From assembly GCF_029894125.1 (NCBI RefSeq), contig NZ_JARXYZ010000013.1, positions 124,001 to 188,000 of the forward strand: a stretch of DNA of 64,000 nucleotides, in the 5' to 3' direction. Origin of the DNA: Kitasatospora sp. MAA19. Lineage in GTDB: Bacteria; Actinomycetota; Actinomycetes; Streptomycetales; Streptomycetaceae. A program made the position numbers and the translations under genes. Shown here one piece after another: positions 53,262 through 62,185 of the stretch (the first letter of the stretch is position 1; every line of letters begins with the position of its first letter). The notes beneath the pieces are model-generated. The model was not told the DNA's origin and did no database searches. It was given only the letters and a program-made list of their open reading frames with translations.

Positions 53262-54056
53262 ATGATGGCAGCGGAGCGGAGCACGGCGGACATCCTGGAC
53301 GCGGCCCTCCACGTCCGTGCGGCCGCCAGGAGCGCCACGAGCGGCGCGACCGGCGTCGACGCGGTCCTGGCGGCGCTGTCGGAGGTGGTGGACTACGACC
53401 ACGCCTCCCTGGCCCGCTGGGATCCGCTGCGTCGGCGCCACACCACGCTGGCCGGCAGCTACCCGGACGACGCCACGGCCTACATCGAGACCCGCCTCCA
53501 CCACGATCCGGTGTTCCCCGTGCTCCGCAGCCCGGCCCGGGGCGGCCTCTGGCTCAGGGACGTCCCCGGGCAGCTCCTGGCGGCGTCCCCGGGGTTCCAG
53601 CAGGTGCTGTCCCCCCTCGGCATCGAGGACGGCGTGGCCCAGTGCCTGTTCGCCGCCGACGGCCGGTACGTCGGCATGCTGAACGTCAGCACCCGTCGAC
53701 CGCGGCGCTCGTCCGATCCGGCGCGCGCCGTGGTCACCCTGCTCACCGAGTCCCTCGCGGCGGCCGTCGCCCCGCACCCGGGCCCGCCGCCCGAGGAGGT
53801 CGCCGCCGCCGGCCCCGCCAAGCCCGCCGGCCCCGCCGCGGCCGCCCGGCGGCCTGGCGGGCTCTCCCCACGGGAGCTCCAGGTGCTGGCCGAACTGACC
53901 GCCGGCCGCACCAACCGGGAGATCGCCGAGCGGCTGTACATCACGCCGCGCACGGTCGGGACCCACATCGAGCACATCCTCGCCAAGCTCGACCTCCCCA
54001 ACCGCGCGGCCGCCGCCGCCCGAGCGGCCGCCTGGGGCATCGAACCCGCCCACTGA
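53262..54056 (+). CDS. LuxR-type transcriptional regulator
   Basis: 264 aa from ATG 53262 (53265 also ATG). An N-terminal sensory part of GAF/autoinducer-like style (about 20-170: DYDHASLARWDPLRRRHTTL, HHDPVFPVLRSPA) and a C-terminal LuxR helix-turn-helix (LSPRELQVLAELTAGRTNRE, RTVGTHIEHILAKLDL). It follows the amidohydrolase gene closely and may regulate it. The ligand is unknown. Confidence 0.85.
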   Translation: MMAAERSTADILDAALHVRAAARSATSGATGVDAVLAALSEVVDYDHASLARWDPLRRRHTTLAGSYPDDATAYIETRLHHDPVFPVLRSPARGGLWLRDVPGQLLAASPGFQQVLSPLGIEDGVAQCLFAADGRYVGMLNVSTRRPRRSSDPARAVVTLLTESLAAAVAPHPGPPPEEVAAAGPAKPAGPAAAARRPGGLSPRELQVLAELTAGRTNREIAERLYITPRTVGTHIEHILAKLDLPNRAAAAARAAAWGIEPAH

Positions 54057-54235
54057 CGCGCGCCCGGCAGCGCACGACGCTCGGACCACAGGCGCACCGA
54101 ACCCGCCCCACCGGATCCCGCCCCACTCCAGAGGGCCTTCGGCAACCGTCTGACGGACCGCATTCGGGCAGGTCACAGGCCCGGTCGGCGCAGCCGGACC
54201 GGAGTTGACGGCGATCTCTCCTTCCATCACCCTTC

Positions 54236-54251
54236 CACTAATCGAATAGTG
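54236..54251. promoter_or_regulatory. GntR/YtrA-type operator upstream of the DUF2079 gene
   Basis: CACTAATCGAATAGTG: inverted CACTA-6-TAGTG with flanking TTC and AAA keeping the symmetry. It ends 10 bp before the gene start at 54262. The same element precedes the GntR operon at 55715. Confidence 0.7.
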
Positions 54252-54261
54252 AAAGGGTACT

Positions 54262-55650
54262 TTGCCCATGCGCCTGTTCCCCCCGTCACGCCGACCCGCC
54301 GCCCTGGCCTGGGGCCTGGCCGCGGGATTCGCCGCGCTCTACACCTGCGTCGCCGTCAACCGGCACCGGCGCGGCCTGACCAAGGCCTACGACCTGGGCA
54401 TCTTCGAGCAGGCCATCCGCGCCTACGCGCACGGCCAGGCGCCGATCGTGCCGCTCAAGGGGCCCGGGTACCACCTGCTCGGGGACCACTTCCACCCGCT
54501 GATCGCCGTGCTCGCCCCGGCCTACCGGGTGTTTCCGAGTCCGGTCACCCTGCTGGTCGCGCAGGCGCTGCTGATGGCGCTGGCGGTCGTGCCGCTCACC
54601 CGGTGGGCGCACGAGGTGGGCGGGCCGCGGGTCGCGCTGGTCATCGGGTGCGTCACCGGGGTGTCCTGGGGCATCGTCCGGGCCGCCAGTGACGACTTCC
54701 ACGAGATCGCCTTCGCCGTCCCGCTGTTGGCCTTCGCGGCCACCGCGCTCGGCCGGCGCCGGCACCTGACCGCTGCGCTGTGGTCGCTGCCGCTGCTCCT
54801 GGTGAAGGAGGACCTCGGCCTGACCGTGGCCGCCGTCGGCCTGCTGATCGCCTGGCAGTCGCGGCAGGACCGGCGCAGCCCGCTGCCGGGACTCGCGCTC
54901 GCGGGCGTCGGGGTCGCGGCCACCCTGCTCACCATGCTCGTGGTGCTGCCCTCGTTCAACCCGCACGGCGGCTTCGACTACTGGCAGCAGCTCGACGGCG
55001 GCGGGCAGTCCTCCGGTTGGTCGCTGGCGGCCCGGATCGGCTGGCCCCCGGTCAAGTGGCTGCTGCTGTTCCTGCTCGCCGCGACCGCCGGCTTCCTCGG
55101 GCTGCGCTCGCCGCTGATCCTGCTCTGCGCACCCACCCTGGCCTGGCGACTGTTCTCGGCCAACCCGCACTACTGGGGCGTCAGTTACCACTACAGCGCG
55201 GTGCTGATGCCGCTCGTGATCGCGGCCCTGGTGGACGCCCTCACCCGCGCCGACCCGCGCCGGGCGCGGCGCGCGCTCACCGCCGCCGCCCTGGTGGCGG
55301 CCGTGACCGTGCCGGTCTATCCGCTGCACGAGGTGGTGATGCCCGAGGCGTGGCGCACCTCCGCCCGGCTCACCCACGTCCGGGCGGTGCTCGACTCGAT
55401 ACCCGACGGCGCGACCGTCGCCGCCTCCAACCGGCTCGCCGCACAGCTGACCAGCCGGGACACCGTCACCCTGGTCTGCCAGGAGCCGACCGGGCCCGGG
55501 CCCGAGTGGGTGGTCGCCGACCGGACGGACCCGAGCGTGCAGGCCCCGTGCGCGACGGCCGCCACCGACCGGATGCTGACGGAGTACGAGCGACGCGGCT
55601 ACCGGCGGGTCATCGACGCGGACGACCTCCTGCTGCTGCGCCGGCCCTGA
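54262..55650 (+). CDS. DUF2079 multispan membrane protein
   Basis: 462 aa from TTG 54262 (AAAGGG at 5 nt), or 460 aa from ATG 54268. About ten membrane segments spread to residue 360 (GLAAGFAALYTCVAVN, VTLLVAQALLMALAVVP, WLLLFLLAATAGFLGL), with conserved DUF2079 elements YDLGIFEQAIRAYAHG, GDHFHPLIAVLAPAYRVF and DDFHEIAFAVPLLAFA. A soluble C-terminal part of about 80 residues contains VAASNRLAAQL and ends LLLLRRP. DUF2079 resembles polyprenyl-phosphate-sugar glycosyltransferases but is uncharacterised. It carries the same operator as the GntR operon. Confidence 0.85.
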   Translation: MPMRLFPPSRRPAALAWGLAAGFAALYTCVAVNRHRRGLTKAYDLGIFEQAIRAYAHGQAPIVPLKGPGYHLLGDHFHPLIAVLAPAYRVFPSPVTLLVAQALLMALAVVPLTRWAHEVGGPRVALVIGCVTGVSWGIVRAASDDFHEIAFAVPLLAFAATALGRRRHLTAALWSLPLLLVKEDLGLTVAAVGLLIAWQSRQDRRSPLPGLALAGVGVAATLLTMLVVLPSFNPHGGFDYWQQLDGGGQSSGWSLAARIGWPPVKWLLLFLLAATAGFLGLRSPLILLCAPTLAWRLFSANPHYWGVSYHYSAVLMPLVIAALVDALTRADPRRARRALTAAALVAAVTVPVYPLHEVVMPEAWRTSARLTHVRAVLDSIPDGATVAASNRLAAQLTSRDTVTLVCQEPTGPGPEWVVADRTDPSVQAPCATAATDRMLTEYERRGYRRVIDADDLLLLRRP

Positions 55651-55714
55651 TCGTCCGCACCGCCCGGCACCCCCCGGTCCGGCTTGACCCGCGCACCGCC
55701 TTGCGCCACCATTC

Positions 55715-55730
55715 CACTATTGGACTAGTG
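55715..55730. promoter_or_regulatory. GntR/YtrA-type operator of the regulator operon
   Basis: CACTATTGGACTAGTG: CACTA-6-TAGTG with the same TTC/AAA flanks as the site at 54236. It lies directly before the AAAGG ribosome binding site of the GntR gene, the usual place for autoregulation. Confidence 0.8.
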
Positions 55731-55746
55731 AAAGGTCGAATCGCGT

Positions 55747-56154
55747 GTGATCGAGTACCGCATCGAGCGGCGCAGCGGGGTCTCCACGTACCAGCAGATC
55801 GTTCAGCAGACGAAGCAGGCCCTGCGGCTCGGGCTGCTCCAGCCCGGAGACAAACTGCCGACCGCACGGGAGGTGGTCGAGCTGACCGCGATCAACCCCA
55901 ACACCGTGCTGAAGGCCTACCGCGAACTGGAACGCGAGGGCCTGGTCGAGCCCCGGCCGGGGCTCGGCACCTTCGTCCGGCGCTCGCTCGCCCGGCCGGA
56001 GGCGGCCGCCGACGGGCCGCTGCGCGCGGACCTGGTCGGCTGGGTGGACCGGGCCCGGGAGGCCGGGCTGGAGCGTGAGGACATCTCCGCGCTGATGGCC
56101 TCCGTCCTGGAACAGCGATTCGACACCGGGGTCTCCCCGGCAACACCGAGTTAA
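55747..56154 (+). CDS. YtrA-subfamily GntR regulator
   Basis: 135 aa from GTG 55747. Winged helix about 10-75 (VSTYQQIVQQTKQALRLGLL, LPTAREVVELTAINPNTVLKAYREL with the recognition helix) and the very short C-terminal helix typical of YtrA types, too small for a real ligand domain. First gene of an operon with an ABC ATPase and permease, which is the classic YtrA arrangement. Its operator is at 55715-55730. Confidence 0.9.
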   Translation: MIEYRIERRSGVSTYQQIVQQTKQALRLGLLQPGDKLPTAREVVELTAINPNTVLKAYRELEREGLVEPRPGLGTFVRRSLARPEAAADGPLRADLVGWVDRAREAGLEREDISALMASVLEQRFDTGVSPATPS

Positions 56155-56172
56155 GGACACTGGGGGGACCGG

Positions 56173-57150
56173 GTGAACAACCCGACGAACACGCCGCCGG
56201 CATCGGCGGCGCCTTCGATACCGGCAGCACCGCAGGCACCGGCGGCGCTGGCGGCCGACGGCCTGGGCAAGCGGTACCGCCGCGACTGGGCGCTGCGCGA
56301 CTGCACCTTCGCCGTCCCGGCCGGGCGGATCTGCGGGGTGGTCGGCGCCAACGGCGCGGGCAAGAGCACCCTGCTCGGCATCGCCGCCCGCCTGCTCACC
56401 CCCACCGAGGGTGAGCTGCGGGTGTTCGGCGAGCCGTCCACCACCGACGACCTGCGCGGCCGGATCGCGTACGTGGCCCAGGACAAGCCGCTCTACCCCG
56501 GCTTCACGGTGGCCGAGACGCTGCGGCTCGGCCAGGAGCTGAACCCGGCCTGGGACCAGGACTTCGCCCAGCAGATCATCGACCAGGGCGAGTTGAGGCC
56601 CAAGGCGAAGATCGGCTCGCTCTCCGGCGGCCAGCGCACCCGGGTCACCCTCGCGCTCGCCCTCGGCAAGCGACCCGACCTGCTGCTGCTCGACGAGCCG
56701 ATGGCCGACCTCGACCCGCTCGCCCGGCACCAGCTGATGGGCACCCTGATGGCCGAGGCCGCCGAGCGCGGCACCACCATCGTGCTCTCCTCGCACCTCC
56801 TCCCCGAGCTGGACGGCGTCATCGACCACCTGCTGCTGGTGCAGTCCGGGCGGGTCCGCCTCTGCGGCGACCTGGAGGACCTGCTGGACGGGCACCAGCT
56901 GCTCACCGGCCCGGCAGGCACCGCGCTCCCCACGGGCGTCCTGGTCGAGCAGCGCTCCACCGGCCGTCGGGTCGACGTGCTGGTCCGCACCGGGGAACCG
57001 CTGGACGGCCCGTGGGAGGGCGGCCGGCCGAGCCTGGAGGAGCTGCTGCTCGGCTACCTCCGGGCCCCGCTCACCGCCCCGGTCACCGCTGGGGCCACCG
57101 CCGGGCCGGCCGCCCAGGCGCAGACGACCGAGAACGGGATCGCCGCATGA
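56173..57150 (+). CDS. ABC transporter ATP-binding protein
   Basis: 325 aa from GTG 56173. An Ala/Pro-rich head of about 30 residues, then Walker A GANGAGKST, signature LSGGQRTRV, Walker B LLLLDEPMADLDP and H-loop SSHLLPEL. A C-terminal extension of about 80 residues includes an apparent soluble domain (VDVLVRTGEPLDGPW). Follows the GntR gene by 18 bp and overlaps the permease by 4 bp. Confidence 0.93.
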   Translation: MNNPTNTPPASAAPSIPAAPQAPAALAADGLGKRYRRDWALRDCTFAVPAGRICGVVGANGAGKSTLLGIAARLLTPTEGELRVFGEPSTTDDLRGRIAYVAQDKPLYPGFTVAETLRLGQELNPAWDQDFAQQIIDQGELRPKAKIGSLSGGQRTRVTLALALGKRPDLLLLDEPMADLDPLARHQLMGTLMAEAAERGTTIVLSSHLLPELDGVIDHLLLVQSGRVRLCGDLEDLLDGHQLLTGPAGTALPTGVLVEQRSTGRRVDVLVRTGEPLDGPWEGGRPSLEELLLGYLRAPLTAPVTAGATAGPAAQAQTTENGIAA

Positions 57151-58190
57151 CCACCGACGTCCTGACCGAGCGCGCCGCCGCCGCGCCCGCCGCGCCCGCC
57201 GCGCCAGAGCCGCCGACCCGGCGCCGCCGGGGCAGGCTGCTCTGGCTGACCTGGCGCCAGAGCCGCATCACGCTGTGGGCGATCGCCGGCCTGCTGGTCC
57301 TCGCCTCGGCCACCCTGCTCTGGCTCCACTTCTCCCTCCAGCAGATGGTCGACGATCTGGACCGGGCCGGCTGCCACGACTCCGACAGCTGGAGCACGAT
57401 CAACTGCTGGTCCCTGATCGACCCCATCGACAGGCGCTCCGTGGTGTACACCCAGTGGCTCCAACCGGCCGCCGCCGCCGTCCCGCTGCTGCTCGGCATG
57501 TTCGTCGGCGCCCCGCTGCTGGCCCAGGAGTACGAGCGCGGAACCGTCCGCCTGGCCTGGACCCAGTCCGTCAGTCCGCTGCGCTGGCTCGGCGCGCGGA
57601 TCGCCCTGCCCGGACTGGTGGCGCTGGCCGCCGCCGGGGTGCTCGCCGTGTTGATGACCTGGGTGTGGTGGGTGGACATCGCGCACGGCCCGGTCGCCTT
57701 CGATCCGCCGTTCCAGAGTTTCACCTACCCCGTCCTCGGGGTGGTGCCGGTCGCCTGGTCGCTGTTCGCGCTGGCGCTGGGCCTGCTGGTCGGGCAGTTG
57801 CTGCGCCGCACGGTGGCCGCGATCCTGGTCACCGGCGTCCTGGTGGCCGCCGCCCACGGCCTGGTCCGGTGGACCCGCCCCTTCTTCTACCCGACGGTGA
57901 AGGAGGTGGTCCCGCTCAACGGCTGGCAGCCCCACAACGCGTGGCTGGTCGACCGCGGGCCGGTGCTCGCGGACGGCCGGTGGGTCTCGACGGACTCCTG
58001 CCGGGGCCACTGGGAGCGCTGCGCGAGCACCACCCACAGCTGGATCGAGTACCACCCTGCCGACCACTTCGTACCGATCCAACTCGTCGAGACCGGGCTC
58101 CTGGTGGCGCTCACCGCCGCGGCGCTGGCGCTGGTCTTCCACCGGGCACGGCGGGACGGCCACGCGCTGCGGGCGACCCGGCGGGCCTGA
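57147..58190 (+). CDS. ABC-2-type permease
   Basis: 347 aa from ATG 57147 (ATGA overlap). Six probable membrane segments: about 37-55, 101-120, 145-168, 190-208, 217-235 and 311-330. The large extracytoplasmic loop between the first two holds Cys residues (AGCHDSDSWSTINCW), and another between the last two has CRGHWERC. Partner of the ATPase; the exported substrate is unknown, but YtrA-type units often respond to cell-wall stress or antibiotics. Confidence 0.85.
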   Translation: MTTDVLTERAAAAPAAPAAPEPPTRRRRGRLLWLTWRQSRITLWAIAGLLVLASATLLWLHFSLQQMVDDLDRAGCHDSDSWSTINCWSLIDPIDRRSVVYTQWLQPAAAAVPLLLGMFVGAPLLAQEYERGTVRLAWTQSVSPLRWLGARIALPGLVALAAAGVLAVLMTWVWWVDIAHGPVAFDPPFQSFTYPVLGVVPVAWSLFALALGLLVGQLLRRTVAAILVTGVLVAAAHGLVRWTRPFFYPTVKEVVPLNGWQPHNAWLVDRGPVLADGRWVSTDSCRGHWERCASTTHSWIEYHPADHFVPIQLVETGLLVALTAAALALVFHRARRDGHALRATRRA

Positions 58191-58320
58191 GCTCCCAGGG
58201 TCCGCCCCCTCCCGACGGCCTCCGCCCCTCCCGCCCCCTCGGCCCGGGAGGGGCGGTGATCATATGATGTGCGGCGGATCTGGGCCGGTCAGCGGCCGCA
58301 GGCCAGGGCTTGGGGGAATC

Positions 58321-59598
58321 ATGTTCGGCATCATCAGACCGTGCAGGCACCGGCTGTCCGAGCGGCTCCAGAGCTCGTGGATGGCGCACCTGTGCGGGCT
58401 CTGCCTCGCCCTGCGCGACGACCACGGCCAACTCGCCCGCACCGCCACCAACTACGACGGTCTGATCATCTCGGTCCTGGTCGAGGCCCAGGCCGCCCGG
58501 GAGGACGCCTCCTGGCGGCGCACCGCCGGGCCGTGCCCGCTGCGCGGCATGCGCACCGCCTCCGTCGCCAGGGGCGAGGGCGCCCGGCTCGCCGCCGCCG
58601 TCTCGCTCGCCCTCGCCTCGGTCAAGATCCGCGACCACGTCGAGGACCGCGACGGCGTCTTCGCCCGCCGCCCGGTCGCCGCCGGGGCCCGGGCGGTCAC
58701 CCGGCGATGGGACCGGCAGAGCGCCGGCAGCGCCTCGACGATCGGCTTCGACACCGGCGTCCTGCTCGAAGCCGCCGCCCGGCAGGGCGCGTTGGAGCGG
58801 TCACTGGCGCCGGGCGGTTCCGTCCTGCTGGTCACCGAGCCCACCGAGACCGCCACCTCGGCCGCGTTCGCGCACACCGCCGTCCTCGCCGGGCGCCCCG
58901 GCAACGCCGCCCCGCTCGCCGAGGCCGGGCGACTCTTCGGCCGACTCGCCCACCTCCTCGACGCCGCCGAGGACCAGGCCGCCGACGCCGAGGCCGGCGC
59001 CTGGAACCCGCTCACCGCCACCGGCACCGACCGCGCCGAGGCCGAACGCCTCTGCCGCGACGCCGTGCACGGCATCCGGCTCGCGCTGCGCGAGGTGGAA
59101 CTCACCGACCGGGCCCTGGTGCACCTGCTGCTCGCGCACGAGACCGAGCGGGCCGTCGACCGGGTCTTCGGCCCGGCCGCCCACACCACCGCCTGCCGCA
59201 CCCGGAACGCCGGGCCCGGCTCGCCCGCCGCTTCCGCGGCCGGCGAGCACCCGAACGACGCGCCGCCGCGCCAGGCGCCGCCCGGCCAGGACCCGGGCCA
59301 GGCGCCGATCCCGCCGTGGGTGCCGCAGGGCCCGGGCTTCGGCCCGATCGGCGAGAAGCCGCCGCGGCCGCGCAACCTGCTGGCCGGCTGCGCGGTGTGG
59401 GCGCTGATGGCCTGCAGCTGCCAGCTGCTCTGCTGCGACCACAACGACCCGTTCAGCCGGGAGCGCCGCGAGGGCTGGTGCCAGCGGCACGACTGCGACT
59501 GCCCGGACTGCTGCGACGGGTGCAACGGGTGCGACTGCTGCAACGGCTGCGATGGTTGTGACTGCTGCGACGGCTGCGACTGTGGGTGCGACTGCTGA
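58321..59598 (+). CDS. DUF5685 protein with cysteine-rich C-terminal tail
   Basis: 425 aa from ATG 58321 (GGGGGAA upstream). The DUF5685 region begins FGIIRPCRHRLS, CGLCLALRDDHGQ, YDGLIISVLVEAQ, with conserved Cys-x2-Cys, and is mostly helical (to about 300). A Pro-rich linker (PPRQAPPGQDPGQAPIPPWV) leads to CAVWALMACSCQLLCCDHND and then a tail of about 40 residues made almost wholly of CDGC/CNGC/CDCC units, about 20 Cys interleaved with Asp and Gly. The tail could bind several metal ions or be disulfide-linked. Separated from the ABC operon by 130 bp. Confidence 0.8.
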   Translation: MFGIIRPCRHRLSERLQSSWMAHLCGLCLALRDDHGQLARTATNYDGLIISVLVEAQAAREDASWRRTAGPCPLRGMRTASVARGEGARLAAAVSLALASVKIRDHVEDRDGVFARRPVAAGARAVTRRWDRQSAGSASTIGFDTGVLLEAAARQGALERSLAPGGSVLLVTEPTETATSAAFAHTAVLAGRPGNAAPLAEAGRLFGRLAHLLDAAEDQAADAEAGAWNPLTATGTDRAEAERLCRDAVHGIRLALREVELTDRALVHLLLAHETERAVDRVFGPAAHTTACRTRNAGPGSPAASAAGEHPNDAPPRQAPPGQDPGQAPIPPWVPQGPGFGPIGEKPPRPRNLLAGCAVWALMACSCQLLCCDHNDPFSRERREGWCQRHDCDCPDCCDGCNGCDCCNGCDGCDCCDGCDCGCDC

Positions 59599-59631
59599 CG
59601 CAGCGTCAGCCCTCCGGCGGCCTCACGACCA

Positions 59632-59682
59632 CCGGGCGGCGGCGGGGCCCGTCAGGCATCGGGCCCCGCCGTCGCCGCCCGG
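59632..59682 (+). terminator. Terminator after the DUF5685 gene
   Basis: CCGGGCGGCG-GCGGGGCCCG pairs with a complement that has a 3-nt bulge; loop about 9 nt. It lies 33 bp past the stop. Confidence 0.65.
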
Positions 59683-59837
59683 CCGGCCGCCTGGTCCGCG
59701 ACCCGGGCCGCCGCCCGGTCCGCCGCCAGCGAGCCCTCAAGTCGCGCCAGCAACTGCCGGAACCGCCCGGCGTCCTGCTCCGTCATCCGCCCCTCGGGCG
59801 CCGCCGCCCCCGGCCACTCGGCCACCATCTCGTTCAT
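59652..59837 (-). CDS. Possible small hypothetical protein
   Basis: 61 codons from ATG 59837, no clear ribosome binding site. Composition is helical and acidic/basic mixed (MTEQDAGRFRQLLARLEGSL, AARVADQAAGRAA), compatible with a short coiled coil. Its stop falls within the loop of the convergent terminator. It could be spurious. Confidence 0.35.
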   Translation of the reverse strand: MNEMVAEWPGAAAPEGRMTEQDAGRFRQLLARLEGSLAADRAAARVADQAAGRAATAGPDA

Positions 59838-59960
59838 GGGCCCGAGGCTAGGCCTTGGCGATCAACAGGCGATAAACACACCGCGGCCGGGCGTGCGGAC
59901 GCGGCCACCCCTCATCTGCAGCCTCTTGGCGTGTCCATGAGCCAATGGTTCAATTCTCAT

Positions 59961-59979
59961 GTTAGGCAACTTTCCTAAC
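59961..59979. promoter_or_regulatory. CsnR-type palindrome upstream of the alginate-lyase-like gene
   Basis: GTTAGGCAACTTTCCTAAC is a 19-bp palindrome with one mismatched pair, 45 bp before the start codon. It matches the TTAGGAAA-TTTCC element found at the chitosanase gene in this window. Confidence 0.8.
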
Positions 59980-60023
59980 CTGACATCAGAGCACGACCTC
60001 CTCCCCCCACGAGAGGACCTCCC

Positions 60024-61232
60024 ATGGGTCGTCGCACCACCAGGACACTGATCGCCGCGGCGGCGCTCGCCGCCCTGCTGCCGCTCGCGGGCGCACCGGC
60101 CGGAGCCACCGGCGCGGCGGCGGAACCCGCCCAGCACACCCGGGCGGCCGCCTTCCAGCACCCGGGCGTGCTGGTCGGCAACCAGCAACTCGCCTTCGTC
60201 AAGGGCAAAATGGACGCCGGGGCCGAGCCCTGGAAGTCCGCCTTCGCGGATCTGCAGTCCAGCAAGTACGCCGCACCGGACTGGAAGCCCCGGCCGCGCG
60301 CCAACGTCGAGTGCGGCTCCAGCTCGAGCCCCAACAACGGCTGCTCCGACGAGCGCGACGACGCGATGGCCGCCTACGCCGACGCCCTGCAGTGGGCGCT
60401 CACCCGCGACCAGCGGTACGCCGACAAGGCCATCGAGATCATGGACGCCTGGTCGGCCGTGATCCAGGAGCACACCAACAGCAACGCCCCGCTGCAGACC
60501 GGCTGGTCGGGCAACAACTGGTCCCGGGCCGCCGAACTGATCCGCTACTCCGGCGCGGGCTGGTCGGCCGCCTCGATCGACCGCTTCGCCACCATGCTGC
60601 GCACCGTCTACGTGCCGCTGCTGTCCCCCGGCAGCCCGCGCAAGAACGGCAACTGGGAGCTGATCGAGACCGACGCCCTGATGGGGATCGCGGTCTTCCT
60701 GGACGACCACGGCCTGTTCGACCAGGCCGCCGGCATGTGGCGCAAACGCCTGCCCGCCTACGTCTACCTCGCCTCCGACGGCGACCTGCCGGTGCCGCCG
60801 CCCAAGGCCGGGATCGAGGGCGAGTCCGCGCTGGTCACGTACTGGTCCGGCCAGTCCACCTTCGTCGACGGGCTGTCGCAGGAGACCTGTCGCGACTTCG
60901 GCCACACCGGCTGGGGCCTGGAGGCCGCCGCCCAGACCGCCGAGACCGCCCGGCTGCAGGGCCTCGACCTGTGGGGAGAGGGGCGTGAACGGCTGGTCAA
61001 GGCGCTGGAGTTCCACGCCGCCTACGACAACGGGGCGGACGTGCCGGACTGGCTCTGCGACGGCTCGGTGAAGACCGGCCTCGGCCCGGCCGTCCAGCTC
61101 GCGTACAACGAGTACCACCTGCGCGAGGGCCTCGCGATGCCGCAGACCGAGCAGTACGTGGCCGCGCACAGCCCGTTCGGGGCCAACTACTTCATCGGAT
61201 GGGAGACTCTGACCCACACCAACGCGCCCTGA
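60024..61232 (+). CDS. Secreted alginate-lyase-fold protein
   Basis: 402 aa from ATG 60024 (GAGAGGA upstream). Signal peptide about 1-30 (ALAALLPLAGAPAGA). The rest is an alpha/alpha-barrel polysaccharide-lyase-type domain (Pfam Alginate_lyase style): DDAMAAYADALQWALTRDQRYADKAIE split near residues 112-140, the active-site-like GNNWSRAAELIRY, GNWELIETDALMG, CRDFGHTGWGLEAA and YNEYHLREG. Polyuronate or amino-sugar polymer cleavage is plausible. The CsnR-type operator before it, shared with chitosanase, suggests a glucosamine-containing polymer rather than alginate as the substrate; this is an inference. Confidence 0.85.
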   Translation: MGRRTTRTLIAAAALAALLPLAGAPAGATGAAAEPAQHTRAAAFQHPGVLVGNQQLAFVKGKMDAGAEPWKSAFADLQSSKYAAPDWKPRPRANVECGSSSSPNNGCSDERDDAMAAYADALQWALTRDQRYADKAIEIMDAWSAVIQEHTNSNAPLQTGWSGNNWSRAAELIRYSGAGWSAASIDRFATMLRTVYVPLLSPGSPRKNGNWELIETDALMGIAVFLDDHGLFDQAAGMWRKRLPAYVYLASDGDLPVPPPKAGIEGESALVTYWSGQSTFVDGLSQETCRDFGHTGWGLEAAAQTAETARLQGLDLWGEGRERLVKALEFHAAYDNGADVPDWLCDGSVKTGLGPAVQLAYNEYHLREGLAMPQTEQYVAAHSPFGANYFIGWETLTHTNAP

Positions 61233-61244
61233 CCGCCCGGGCGG

Positions 61245-61333
61245 GGAACGGTGGTTCCGGGCGTGCGCCCGCCCGGAACCACCGTTCCGGCTGCGCCCCG
61301 CCCGGGAACGGACGTTCCAGGAACGTCCGTTCC
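61245..61333. terminator. Two tandem terminator hairpins between convergent genes
   Basis: Hairpin 1: GGAACGGTGGTTCCGGGC with its complement (18 bp, 8-nt loop, 61245-61288). Hairpin 2: GGAACGGACGTTC with its complement (13 bp, 3-nt loop, 61305-61333). Both lie between the lyase-like gene and the Cof-type phosphatase gene. Confidence 0.85.
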
Positions 61334-61342
61334 GCGCGCGGC

Positions 61343-62185
61343 TCACCCCTCGGGGAACAGGGCCTCCAGGACGGCGGCCACCCCGTCCTCGTCGTTGCTG
61401 CCGATCACGTGGTCCGCGGTGGCCAGCACCTCCGGGTGGGCGTTGGCGACGCCGTACGAGGTGCCCGCCCAGGCCATCATCGGCAGGTCGTTGGGCATGT
61501 CGCCGAACGCGACCGCCTGTTCGCGGGCGATCCCGCGCCGTCGCGCCAGGTCGCCGAGCGCGGCGGCCTTGCTCACGCCCTTCGCGACGACCTCGACCAG
61601 CCGCTCGCCGTTCGCGTGGTACACGGTCACCAGGTCGCCGAGCACCGGGCGGGCCAGCGCCAGCAGCTCGTCCGCGGACAGCTCCGGGTGGCGGCCGATC
61701 AGCTTGGGCGCCGGGCGGCCGAACAGCCGTGCGTCGTCCAGGCGTTGCACGGTGGTGTCGGCATCCCAGGCGCCCGCCTCGTACTGCGCGTCCCCGGCCA
61801 GCTCCTGGGCGTACTCGACGGCCAGTCCGATGCCCGGCACGGCCTCGCGCAGCAGCCGGGCGCTCTCGCCGAGCACGTCGACCGGGATCGGGTTCTCGGC
61901 GATCACCGCGCGGGTGCGCATGTCGTAGCCGAAGGCGCCGTTGGAGCAGATCGCGACGCCCCGGTGGCCGAAGGCCGCCGCGATCTCGCCCATCAGGCGC
62001 GGCGGTCGCCCGGTGACCAGGACGACGAGCCCGCCGGCCCGTTCGACCCGGGCGAGGGCGGCGACGGTGCGGGCCGAGACGGTGCGGTCGCCGCGCACGA
62101 TCGTCCCGTCGAGGTCGGTGGCCACCAGGCGGGGCGGCCGTAGCGGGGTGACGGTGGGTGGGATGGTGCTCGGGATGATGCCCAT
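61343..62185 (-). CDS. Cof-type HAD-superfamily phosphatase
   Basis: 280 aa from ATG 62185. Motif I DLDGTIV near 24-30, motif II VLVTGRPP, a type C2 cap in the middle, and motif IV GDMPNDLPMM near the C-terminus, all intact. It dephosphorylates sugar phosphates or similar small molecules. Also resembles trehalose- or pyridoxal-phosphate phosphatases of this group; the exact substrate is not shown. Confidence 0.9.
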   Translation of the reverse strand: MGIIPSTIPPTVTPLRPPRLVATDLDGTIVRGDRTVSARTVAALARVERAGGLVVLVTGRPPRLMGEIAAAFGHRGVAICSNGAFGYDMRTRAVIAENPIPVDVLGESARLLREAVPGIGLAVEYAQELAGDAQYEAGAWDADTTVQRLDDARLFGRPAPKLIGRHPELSADELLALARPVLGDLVTVYHANGERLVEVVAKGVSKAAALGDLARRRGIAREQAVAFGDMPNDLPMMAWAGTSYGVANAHPEVLATADHVIGSNDEDGVAAVLEALFPEG

